Assembly (NCBI RefSeq): GCF_964340395.1
Contig: NC_135560.1
Coordinates: 19,398,598 to 19,462,597, forward strand
Reading direction: 5' to 3'
DNA length: 64,000 nucleotides
Source: Glandiceps talaboti
Lineage: Eukaryota; Hemichordata; Enteropneusta; Spengelidae
Position numbers and translations under genes: made by a program. Below are positions 1 to 10,525 of the stretch, one piece after another. Below the pieces are notes generated by a model. The model saw only the letters and a program-made list of their open reading frames with translations. It ran no database searches and had not been told where the DNA came from. Each line of letters opens with the position of its first letter. Position 1 is the stretch's first letter.

Positions 1-2443
1 CCTTATTGCAGGGTAGGCTCTTTATAATTTAGCTTCAGTTTAGTTAAACAAACAATACTACAAAGGTTTTAAGCAAGAAAACAAATATTATCACATTGTG
101 CCTTTAGCTGAAACCTTGTTGACCTAGCAAAGTGTTACATGTTTTCAATATAGTGCTGTAAAAACTTGGTACTAGCTAGCTGGATTTTTACTTTAAAACA
201 TAATCATGGTGTTTGATGATGAGGAAAAGGTGAATAATTGATTTGTATATTTTCAGTGCTACTACTATAAGTGTGTATCAATCCATTCACTATGATGGCA
301 GTAGATCAAAGATTTCATTACAACTAGTGACAATAATAATAGTTTGAGGCATGGTAAGCTTAGAGAGCTTTAGTGTGAAGGCAGCTAGATGTTGAAAGTA
401 ATAGTGTTAGACTTCCATATCAAACCCTCACCTTTGAAATTTGGGTCTCCAGAAAATGAAACACAAATCAAAAGAAAATTACAAACATTTTAAGTTTTAG
501 GTTTAGGGATAGTTTAATAAGTTGTAATGTATACATTAGTTGTACAGTATTTTTGGCAGTTATTATGACGAGCAACAGGTGAGAAGTGCAAAGGAAGACT
601 GTCTCATATTAATAACATTTTTTGTAGTCATGTTTGCTGTCAAGGAAGGCCCATATACCAGAGTTTGGTTGAAGTATCATGAAATTATTAGTCAGGATGC
701 CAACATGGTATCGATTCATCTCTAACTATTAAGATCTTAAGAAATGTTAAACTCCGGGTTATTTAAGAGTCTAATAACCTTATCAAGCTTCCTACAAACA
801 TTTTAAATTTTACTCATTAAGTTCTGTACATAGACTCACTTTACAAAATGTTACATATCTCGATAACACGTTATTTAAGATTCGATAAAGCCTTCAAGGA
901 TAGCACTAAACTATGAAATAATGTACCAGGGTACTATCTCCAACCTCATGCTTACCAGAGTTTAGTTTGGTATCATAAAATAACGTACTATTTCCATAAG
1001 CTGACTGTGCCTAATCATGTGTTCACCATAATGTATAGATTGCATTTAAATGCTACATTCGAGCCATTTTCCATTAGAGTGCTAAATTATTACCTGACAT
1101 GAAGACGACTAAGACTGAGTGTCATTCATTAGTATAAAGAGGTAAGCCAGCCTAACTTGCCAACTTGTTTGCTAGATTTGATGTTAGAGTAAATACACCC
1201 AGTCATATATTATATTTGTTCTGTTGCCATTTCATATCACATTTATTGCTATTAGCATTACTTGAATTAAATATATCCCCATAAACAGATGACTTTTTTC
1301 ATCCATCTCACTTGGCTAGATTTAGACTTTGGATGACAAATATTTGATCTGATGACAGATTGTCAGTGCTGGTAGTAAACAAGATTTACTTGAAACTCTT
1401 TTAGTATAACTTGAAATCATTCTATATTCAATATAGCTTGATTAGTGTTGCCATGCAATATTACAGAGCATTACTTATGATTGTCATATTTTACTTATTT
1501 CAGTGTACTATTTGACTACTTACAACACTTTTAGTACTAGAAATTAGAATGAAAGACTTGTTGTTGGCACTTCTGTTATAGTGTTAGCTAACAAGTGACT
1601 AGAGGAGTGTACACAAGTCTATCTCAGTACAAGAACAGATGTATCACTTTTATTGCTCACTACTGTAAGTGTTAGCTAAAGTACTCTGTATGTACATCAA
1701 GATCTGTTTCTGACATCATCACTCTATCTCATTATGTACACCAAGATATGTTTCCCACAGCATCACTCCATCTATGAACTAATATTATTTTAGTCCTACA
1801 TTACAGTAGAGTACAACTTTGGTACATCATATTATCATTATCCAACCAAATGTATGCCATATCTTAATTTAACCTCTTAATGGTGTGGTTTCTGTAACTA
1901 TGAAATTACACCTTAAATCACGTAGGGTGTCAGGCTTTTCAGATACATGTATCTGTCATAATCTCTGTGTTTCCTTACAGTCTTCACTGCGCTATTCTTT
2001 GCTTTAATTTTTAAGTTAACATGATCGCTTTAACTACTTAGTATTACTCCTCCTACATGTTAAGATTTCATATCCAAGTGCTATTTCATCTCCTACTGAC
2101 AACATGTCATTCCAGGTACAACAAAGTTAGTTATCAGGTTCTAGAGATAAAATTGTTGAGATTTACTGTCAACTGAAATTACTGCCATGTAATTACATAT
2201 CTACTATTTCACTTTATGTGATATCACAGATCTGTCAAAGATTCATTTATGGAGTGATTATACATGTGAAATCACTCATTAAACCCTGTCATTACATGTA
2301 TTCACCGAGCCTGTTTACTGTGCTATTGTTACATTGGTACAGTCGTTGTACCTAGCCCTCACAATTAGCTTGTGTTGAGAACCATCACAACTGATTCAGA
2401 ACGTCACTCACCAAAAAGTCACTATCAAACACTTGAATGTTAA

Positions 2444-2640
2444 ATTTGCATAATTACAAGTAAATTATCACATGCACACTTCATATGCTTCATGTGTTAA
2501 CCGTGTTCATTTACATAATGACTTAATTTGCATAATTACAAGTAAATTATCACATGCACACTTCATATGCTTCATGTGTTAACTCCTGTGTTCATCTCTG
2601 CTGTGCATGTACATTTACATAATGACTCCATTGGAATAAG
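2444..2640. repeat. Tandem duplication, period about 82 bp
   Basis: Two copies begin at 2444 and 2526 with the word ATTTGCATAATTACAAG and stay nearly identical for about 58 bp. They then diverge by a short insertion in copy 2 before sharing a TTTACATAATGACT end. This is a local duplication with no coding potential. Confidence 0.8.
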
Positions 2641-3129
2641 AACATCATGGTTGTAGTCGGGTTATTGGGCACACATTTTCAAATTGTAATTACCAACCTG
2701 TGCAGCACAGTAAACAGGCTAATATTCACCAAGTGGTCCACAACTTTTATTCTATCACAAACCTTTTAATTTATACTTAATTTTCCACTGGCTGAAACCA
2801 ACATTTTGTAGTCATGCTATCACTTACCAAATTATGCCATCATAAGTTAACTTACTTTTTTCAGTTCACATTTGGCAGCAAAGTTCTTCCAAGTTATTGT
2901 TATATGTTTTTCATTTCTTACAACCTTGATATTTTTGACGTTATTTTATCTTCTATAAGATGTACAGTTATGTTGGATTGTCAAATTTTATTATCAACTT
3001 TCACTATTAAAGTTTCTTCTATCACTGACTGGTGTCATGGTTTTTTAGTCCTAACAGTTGAGTGTGAGACTGAAACATCCTTTGAGATTTGTTTTCTAAA
3101 AAATGTTTGACTGTCTTTGAGTTAGTCTA

Positions 3130-3310
3130 GAATTATACCCGGGCTCATTTTCTACGATCTCTCTCTCTCCACATATAGTCAAAGGGACAAATTCTACCAA
3201 AAATCTAGCTAAATCTCAAGCTAAGGAAAGGGTGAACAGTGCATTCTTTCAGTTTACTACAAACTCAACCTCCAGTGAATAAAGTCAGAAGAACTTGCTG
3301 GTATTTATTT
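3130..3310 (+). mobile_element. MITE-like dispersed repeat, copy A
   Basis: The segment starts with GGGCTCATTTTCTACGATC, followed by a CT-rich run, and ends near AAACTCAACCTCCAGT. The reverse complement of 13020-13195 matches it across its whole length with scattered mismatches, and 12860-12915 matches its first 50 bp. These shared blocks define a non-autonomous repeat family. No transposase is encoded. Confidence 0.6.
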
Positions 3311-3702
3311 GATGTCCATCAAGAAGTCTAAGGGTTTGATCACATGTACTGAAACACAAACAATAATATACAACTAACCATGACTGACATTCACCAGAAA
3401 CCTATGTCCTACAATAACAATGTCAATAAATGTGACATACACAGTCTACATGTACATGTAGCTCTGTATGGTTCAATTGTGGTTCTGAAGTAACATCCTT
3501 TTGTCTTTTACAACTATTAAAATAAAAGATGATGCATGCAGGTAGGAGACCAGGGTGTCAACAGATATCGTATCTCACATAAATGTACATAGTACTGGTT
3601 AATGTGGGGATCTTCAGAACAATCTTGCAAGTACATCAGATGACTGCACTCTCCAATGGTGATTGTATTTGGAGAAAACTTGTGACCTGCTCTGCAGCTG
3701 TT

Positions 3703-3932
3703 AAGTGAAGGAGGAGGATGATGACAGCAATGGCTGCGATGAAGATGAAAATAAAAGAAAGTACATTTTTAGGTGACATCACTTAGTCAGTTCGTATTGA
3801 TCCCTCAAAATGATATAACAATTCACTTTGAAGGATCAATACTAAGTGATGTCACCAATTTGATGCCTAAAAATGTACCTTCTTTTATTTTCATCATTGC
3901 TGCCATCATCCCTTCCTCTTCCTTCAATGTGA
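3703..3932. repeat. Foldback (imperfect inverted repeat), arms about 105-115 bp
   Basis: Left arm about 3703-3820 is the imperfect reverse complement of right arm about 3828-3932. Shared blocks include GTACATTTTTAGG, GTGACATCACTTAG, TATTGATCC and GATGAAAATAAAAGAA. The loop is only a few bases. A transcript would form one long imperfect hairpin. The 77-123 codon open frames here are by-products of the repeat. Confidence 0.75.
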
Positions 3933-4812
3933 CCATGTCATATAACAATACATTAGATAGGGTGGTTTTAAATGTTTTACAAATGGATTTGAAAAAGATT
4001 ACTTCATCTGCATACTGTATTCTTTTGAGGTCAAATAGGTTATACATGTATGTCATGAACAGTTACTCAGTTCAAGTGCTGACATTTATTTATTCAGTTA
4101 TTACACTAAAATCAAAGTACAAAGTACAAAGAAATAGATACTGAATGGGATTGGGTGATTAGCTTGCAAACAGAGTAATTACAAGACTGCGTTACCTGTA
4201 GTAACTCTGCCTGCAAGCAACTTGGGCTAATATACTGATATGGTAACTAGATGGATTATATTCTTATTCAGATGACATAAAGCAAAGTAACATTTTGAGT
4301 TTCGGCAACCCTCTGTAAACAGATCTACAGTTATGAATAACAATGTTGAACACAATTTCTGGTTGGTCCCATGTATAGCACTCTCCATAAAATCATATAT
4401 CTCCCTCATACAACATATACCGCTGGTTAACATTGTCTTGTCCTTCAGTCACATTTCATGTACAGCATCCCAATACTAGTTTGTTTACAAGGATGTCTTT
4501 TCAACCTGTTCTTTTCCAAATCTGCAAGTAGCACATACTTCATCCCAAAAGTGAATGATCTGGAACCACATCAACTTCATGACACTCCAGGTTCCATGCC
4601 AGGTAAGGTAAAGGGGCATGGATTCCCCAATGGATTTGAAGCCAAAAGTGAAGTTCGATCTTTACATTTAAATTTTTCACAAATTTTGGTCAGATTTCTA
4701 AAATCCAAGTACATGTACAATGGAACCATCAATGTTGGGGTATATGCACAAAGGAATGATGACAATGTATTGTTGATATGGAAACCATGTATTGTTGGCA
4801 TGGAAACCCTTG

Positions 4813-5184
4813 TTAGACCTCATCTTCATTCAATAACATATTCGGTGTTCCATTTGCTACAGGGAATTTCCTTCCACTTTCTGGACACACTAAATGTCCC
4901 TCAATAATTTCAACCTCCATCATAACTCGGTGAGCTTCTTTCAAAAAGTCTTCATTACTGTCATAATCCGTTACAGGCTGAGGAGGCAGGCTGCCTAGGT
5001 GACCAATACTCTCAGCAGCCTTGTATAAAACGTCCCAGTCCAGTTTTGGTATCATTCTTGATATGAACTCAGGATTGAAATCAACCTCTTCTACACGAAC
5101 CTCATTGGCTTCAATCACAAGAGGGTAACCGTTCGTCACTCCTTTAACGTGTGACGTCAACATATTGTGAGTTATCAACTTCAT
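4813..5184 (-). CDS. TRMT112: Multifunctional methyltransferase subunit TRM112-like protein
   Basis: Small obligate partner that stabilises and activates several SAM-dependent methyltransferases. In animals these include METTL5 and BUD23 (18S rRNA), TRMT11 and ALKBH8 (tRNA) and N6AMT1 (eRF1). It links ribosome biogenesis, tRNA modification and translation termination. The 123-residue product fits the usual length of about 125. It opens with MKLITHNMLTSHVKGV, has the central FNPEFISRMIPKLDW segment (37-50) and ends with the family signature EGHLVCPESGRKFPVANGTP (95-114) then NMLL. The start at 5184 is chosen because MKLxTHN is the conserved N terminus; an in-frame ATG 24 bp upstream gives a non-conserved extension. 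The N-terminal Cys pair that binds zinc in yeast Trm112 is absent, as in other animals. The coding region has no intron. It is divergent from ABHD17 with 591 bp between start codons. Confidence 0.96.
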   Translation of the reverse strand: MKLITHNMLTSHVKGVTNGYPLVIEANEVRVEEVDFNPEFISRMIPKLDWDVLYKAAESIGHLGSLPPQPVTDYDSNEDFLKEAHRVMMEVEIIEGHLVCPESGRKFPVANGTPNMLLNEDEV

Positions 5185-5506
5185 CCTTCTCACAAATGTA
5201 AGAAACATTCAAAGTAGATACACTTTCTGAGAAATTACGTGATAACCCTGTCCCACGTGTGGGTTAAATGTTGGAGAAAACAAATTACCAGCAAATTAAT
5301 CTTACTTTGATTCCAAAAGTGTTTTGTAAAAGCCACTGTAATTGGCTCCTATACTTTCTTCCACAAAAATGTGTAAGATTCAATTTCCCACTTTCAGACT
5401 TTTGAAATATTACATTCTCTTGCTTTCCTAATTTTAGAAAATACGTTTCGTAAATTCCTCAAAAGGTATCCGCGCAATGCCTGTTCACGACCCATTCTTT
5501 TCAGAG

Positions 5507-5513
5507 TATATAA
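5507..5513 (+). promoter_or_regulatory. TATA-like box, candidate for ABHD17
   Basis: TATATAA followed by G lies 263 bp before the ABHD17 start codon. If used, transcription would begin near 5540 with a 5' UTR of about 235 nt. Chance occurrence is likely in DNA this AT-rich. Confidence 0.3.
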
Positions 5514-5590
5514 GAAAGACGGGGAAGGATTTGTGTCCAATCAAAATGTGCCTTTTGTGATGACCTTTTCACCCACGGGATCATTTCCTA

Positions 5591-5598
5591 TGACGTCA
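5591..5598. promoter_or_regulatory. cAMP-response element palindrome
   Basis: A perfect 8-bp TGACGTCA, the CREB/ATF site, lies between the divergent genes. A second identical site is at 5152-5159 inside the first codons of TRMT112. CpG-containing octamers of this kind are uncommon in the surrounding AT-rich sequence. Confidence 0.5.
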
Positions 5599-5775
5599 GT
5601 ATATTTTCTCTAATCATCGCAGTCAGTTCCGTGACACTGTTACAGAATCCCAAAGGTTATCAACATTTCGTGAAACAGTGTCCATCTGGATGACAATTAT
5701 TGATCGTGAGTAGCGACAGATAACTATATACTATCTGAACACTTTGCCTACGAGGTCGAATTTGAAGAATTCCAA

Positions 5776-6422
5776 ATGAATGGGCTATCGTTTGGCGAGT
5801 TGTGTTGTCTGTTCTGTTGTCCGCCATGTCCATCGAGGATAGCGGCAAAGCTTGCCTTTCTTCCACCGGAACCAACATATTCCCTTATAGCTGACGAATC
5901 TGGGAATAGGCATAGTTTACATCTAACAGAAAGAGCCGAATGGCAGTATTCACAACGGGAACTGGACGCTATTGAAGTATTCCAAACGCGGACAAAAAAA
6001 GGAAATAGAATTGCTTGTATATTTGTAAGATGTTCAACAAATCCTCGATTCACACTTTTATTCAGTCACGGAAATGCCGTCGATATTGGCCAGATGAGTA
6101 GCTTTTATATAGGCTTAGGTACTCGCATTAGTTGTAACATCTTCAGCTACGATTACTCAGGTTATGGCGTAAGCACAGGGAAGCCATCAGAAAGAAATCT
6201 ATATTCCGACGTGGATGCAGCCTGGCAGGCACTACGTACACGATATGGTATCAGCCCAGAAAATATCATATTGTACGGGCAGAGTATAGGCACCGTACCA
6301 ACCATTGATCTGGCCTCGAGGTTCGAGTGTGCTGCTGTTGTGCTGCATTCACCTTTAATGTCAGGCATGAGAGTGGCATTCCCTGACACCAAACGAACCT
6401 GGTGCTTTGATGCTTTCCCAAG
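5776..6422 (+). CDS. ABHD17: ABHD17 depalmitoylase, coding exon 1 (residues 1-215 and part of 216)
   Basis: Alpha/beta-hydrolase that removes palmitate from membrane proteins such as Ras family GTPases and PSD-95. It is itself anchored by palmitoylation. The exon starts with [19 protein letters not shown], the family's cysteine cluster (C10, C11, C14, C15, C18) that is acylated. The oxyanion-region motif FSHGNAVD lies at 96-103. The nucleophile elbow is GQSIG with Ser170, and the conserved [10 protein letters not shown] follows. The exon ends in CCA AG, then the donor GTGGGT at 6423. Joining to 22395 makes a Ser codon and continues the family sequence without a gap. Total length is 289 residues against 288 in vertebrate ABHD17B. 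Paralogue letters (A/B/C) are a vertebrate distinction and are not assigned. Reading on past the donor gives a 220-residue product lacking two catalytic residues. Confidence 0.96.
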
Positions 6423-8607
6423 GTGGGTATACATTTAGATTTGACCATGGTTAGATTTAGGTTATGTAAAGGAATTTTTGTCATGTCATACTTTGATTTT
6501 ACCGAATGCAGAACATTCACAGTGGAATGTCAGTTTTATTACAACTATTGCTCACCTCAAATATATCGAGATATAAAGAAGGAATTACAACTAAAAATGT
6601 ATTTGATTGGAATTGAGAAATAATATAAAGGAATAAAAATTCCAAACAAAAACAAAAAGTACATGACACTGTCACAGTATTTATTTTAAAAAATGTTTTA
6701 ATGATATTATTGACCAGTTTATTTATGTGTACAGTTGGAAGAATTTGACATATGTTAATGATTTATTTTGAGTACTGGCTTATATATTTTTGAAAGAAAC
6801 AAATCTGTGATTAAATACATGTAAAAGGTGTGCCAGCTGTGTTATCCATGACATTGTGGATGTACAGGTATAGATTCCAACTAAAGGTCAGACAATTAAA
6901 ATGTCAAGGTTATAAATATGGTATTGATATCACAGGCATACACTTACATGTACATACTCTACCTACTTCCATAATCAAATCTGAACAGTTATGACACGAT
7001 GTGTATCACATTTTGATAATGTGAACATTTTGATAAGTAAGTTTATAGTCATGTTGGAATCAGTTTTGAGAAAACCATTGTTCTGATCAAAACTCAGAAG
7101 TTAAGGTGTCATCGTAGGTGGTTCTGTCTTAATTAGATTTCAACTGTAATTCAGCAACTGTGTGTAAAGCCATTGAAATGATGGGAGTTAATCACCTTTG
7201 GAGATTTTTACAATCATTATCCCCACGTGGGTCATCCAGAAGATAGCTCTAACAGGAAGTCTATGTATGTAGGAGTGTATACAGTCGGAGTCCAACCATT
7301 CTCAGTGTGTGTCATTGTATAATATATGCATGTATGAATTTTTTTTCGCAGGACATCATATTTAAAGGACGCGATTTGTTTATTTAGTAAACTTCACAAA
7401 TTTGCCCATTGAAAAAAGATTCAATTCAAACATACATGTACATCAACACTTTTTGGTATTATATTATTGCATAGCTGTTCCTCCTTCGGCCTTCCATGCA
7501 TTTATGTGATAATAAGTGTAATTTGTGAAAATGTTTCAGGGAATTTGACTATAAATTTATGTACCTTTGGGATGTGAATGTATAGGAGAAGTCTAACAAG
7601 TAAATTTTTTTAATCCTACACCCACTTCTATTTAGTGTTGGAATATGTCAGAAGTACTGACCGTATATAGCCTTGACATTTTCAGGAAATGGTTTTCTAG
7701 TAAAATCAAATGTCAATAGGGTACACTCATTACTGTCATGCATAAATTTGTGTGTAATTTCTCAAAACCATCACGAAAGAGAACAACAAATAAAAATGGG
7801 CTTATCTCAAATCCCTCCCCCACATACATGTATCTTTGTTATCTGTGATAATCTATATTATCATTTGTAAGCATAGTGGAATGATTGATATGTACTCATC
7901 TGGAGGTGGGCAAATCAGATTGTACATATGAACACACATTAGTAAATGTTATTATCCACATCATCATGCAAGTAGAAAGGGAATATTGAGAAGTATGAAA
8001 GCCCAGACATTTTGATTGATGCCACAGTTCTGAAGGTCACATTTTCTTGTTCTCATCGCTGAACTTGTAGAGATTTACCAAATTCTGACATGTGTAATCA
8101 TGCTACTGTAATACCATGGATAAAAGATTTAACATTTACATTGTACTTATATTTATATACCGTGCCATCATTTCCTGAGTGAATATGATCTCATGTTGCC
8201 TCATTTGAAAAGAATAGGTATTCAGAAATTAGGACTGAAAAAGGTAATGTAAATTTGTTCAGTGTTCAGTTGTAATGAGTTGATTCACTATATACATGCA
8301 GTTGAGTCATATCACAGGGTTCCTTGAAGGCCATCAGATAACAAATTTAAATATTCCAATTGCCAGTGTATGCCCTACTTTTCATAACCGAAGGTGAAGT
8401 CACTTAACATATCAGGTGGACAAAACTACAACTGTCTTAGCCAGGAAACTAAAATCTTTTCAACACGTTTCATGTCTTTGTGATTTAATTTTCTTTAAAT
8501 AGTACAGTGGTATTCATTGGTGAATCTTAGAAAATCAATCTCACCAAATGGTACAACGGACAAAGTTTGGTTTACTTTGCTGCGCAGAATTATAAAGCAG
8601 TAGTATG

Positions 8608-9449
8608 AGTAATGTTATAAATGCCTGGATGTACGTACATGTACAGTGTGTCCCTTGTACATGTAATATTATAAATGCCTGGATGTACGTACATGTACAT
8701 GTATGTAGTGTGTCCCTTGTCGTGTTATAAATGCCTGGATGTACGTACATGTACATGTATGTAGTGTGTCCCTTGTAATGTTATAAATGCCTGGATGTAC
8801 GTACATGTACATGTATGTAGTGTGTCCCTTGTAATGTTATAAATGCCTGGATGTACGTACATGTACATGTATGTAGTGTGTCCCTTGTAATGTTATAAAT
8901 GCCTGGATGTACGTACATGTACATGTATGTAGTGTGTCCCTTGTCATGTTATAAATGCCTGGATGTACGTACATGTGCAGTGTGTCCCTGGTAATGTTAT
9001 AAATGCCTGGAACGTACATACATGTACATGTATAGTGTGTCCCTTGTAATGTTATAAATGCCTGGATGTACGTACATGTACAGTGTGTCCCTTGTAATGT
9101 TATAAATGCCTGGATGTACGTACATGTACAGTGTGTCCCTTGTAATGTTATAAATGCCTGGATGTACGTACATGTATAGTGTGTCCCTTGTAATGTTATA
9201 AATGCCTGGATGTATGTACATGTACAGTGTGTCCCTGGTAATGTTATAAATGCCTGGACATACATACATGTACATGTACAGTGTGTCCCTTGTAATTTTA
9301 TAAATGCCTGGATGTACGTACATGTACAGTGTCCCTTGTCATGTTATAAATGCCTGGATGTACGTACATGTACAGTGTGTCCCTGGTAATGTTATAAATG
9401 CCTGGACGTACATGTATGTGCATGTACATGTACAGTGTGTGCCTGGTAA
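8608..9449. repeat. Minisatellite, about 16 copies of a 47-58 bp unit
   Basis: Each unit carries TTATAAATGCCTGGATGTACG followed by a variable (GTACAT)-type palindromic block and then GTGTGTCCCTTGTAATG. Sixteen copies of the ATAAATGCCTGG core can be counted. Length changes come mostly from the number of TACATG/GTAC steps. Reverse-strand open frames through the array (up to 142 codons, repeating a MYVHPGIYN-type peptide) are products of the repeat, because all three frames stay open in different parts. Confidence 0.93.
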
Positions 9450-10323
9450 TTAGCAATTGCATGACATCCAGTACCAGCTGGAAATAAATCACTTCATCTT
9501 TATAACTTTATAACTCTCACCAAGTCTCCATATCAAAAGAATTCGACATTCCATCAAATTATCATCACTAGTCTCAAGTGATCTCTACTAGAAGGAATTT
9601 TAGATGTGTCTGAGAAGGGAAATTGTATGTAGATGCAATCTAGTGGCGAAAATGAAGGCAGGGAAAAGAAAACACAATAATTCCATTTGTGAGAAGATGT
9701 TTTGTGAAACCTCTGACATTTTATCAATAGATTTACACAGTTTTAGGTCAGTTGTAACTGTGAAAGTGACTTCACATTGTTGGAAGTAGCACAGACTTTA
9801 CATTTAGAGTGTCAGTGTTTCTTTATTCCCTAAAGGTTTCAGTTTATTTAAAGTCACAGAGTCTGTCTATGGTTTGTCATTGCTACACTCACTTCTGTCA
9901 CAGGTGAAACCACTTTTGTCTTCATTTTATTGAATGTCATAGTACATACAAAATGTAGAATGAATTGATGATAACGACATCATACATGTACCATAAACAC
10001 CTCTATTACCAAACAGAGTTATAGCTCTACTCGAACTGAAGACAATGTATCTATTGAGAAGAACAGTTGGCTCAATGTGTACACGTACTCTAGCCTGTTT
10101 TGTAAACCAAACAATATGAAGGAAACTGGTACAAGTAACATCATCAGGGTTAGGAAATCCCTGATATTAGACAATGTAGAATATGAGTGTTGATGATTTG
10201 ATTCTTACAGGCTTTATCCAAAGCAAAATAGTAGTTATCATCAGGAATCTTTAGGTGTGCCTGTGAATAAGGGTTCTTATAATATACCTAGTGATAATGC
10301 TGTGCCATGATTCGCTGGAATCA

Positions 10324-10525
10324 GTCACGTGATAGGAAAATAGAATGACTATTTCCCTAGGGAAATAGTTCCATCAACTTTTACATGGTCACGTGACCAC
10401 CGCGAGTTCACAGCAGTTCAAAATGGCACCTCGGGTGTAATAAACGGGTGCTATAGCCCTCATGGCCAGGCAATATGTGTTCAATATATGACTGTCAGAC
10501 CACTATAGAGACTATAGTGGTCTGA
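10324..10525. promoter_or_regulatory. Cluster of E-boxes and palindromes inside the ABHD17 intron
   Basis: GTCACGTGAT (10324-10333) and the perfect 12-bp palindrome GGTCACGTGACC (10387-10398) both contain the CACGTG core. The second includes GTCACGTGAC, the CLEAR-type site bound by MiT/TFE factors. Between them is a perfect 22-bp palindrome (10348-10369, centred on CCCTAGGG). A 14-bp-arm hairpin with a 3-nt loop follows at 10495-10525. The segment is richer in CpG than its surroundings. It could be an intronic enhancer or a small palindromic element; the sequence alone does not decide. Confidence 0.4.

Larger units (their letters stand above)
1..4812. other. Region upstream of TRMT112 without a recognised gene
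   Basis: No open reading frame here resembles a known protein. The region holds an 82-bp-period tandem duplication (2444-2640), a MITE-like copy (about 3130-3310) and a foldback (about 3703-3932), listed separately. The stretch left of 4813 presumably includes the TRMT112 3' UTR. Reverse-strand AATAAA words occur near 4083 and 3889, but no polyadenylation site can be chosen. A weak 31-bp exon-like segment at 548-578 is listed among the findings. Confidence 0.5.
5185..5775. promoter_or_regulatory. Divergent promoter region between TRMT112 and ABHD17
   Basis: This 591-bp gap separates the two head-to-head start codons, so it must hold the proximal promoter of TRMT112 and probably that of ABHD17. 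It contains an E-box core (CACGTG) within CCCACGTGTGGG near 5253, a TATA-like TATATAA at 5507-5513 on the plus strand and a palindromic CRE (TGACGTCA) at 5591-5598. A further TGACGTCA at 5152-5159 lies just inside TRMT112. Bidirectional use is inferred from the spacing; transcription starts cannot be read from the sequence. Confidence 0.6.

Noticed and set aside
8837-9492. Reverse-strand open frames of 64-142 codons
   Set aside because: They run through the minisatellite, repeat the same peptide and occur in overlapping frames.
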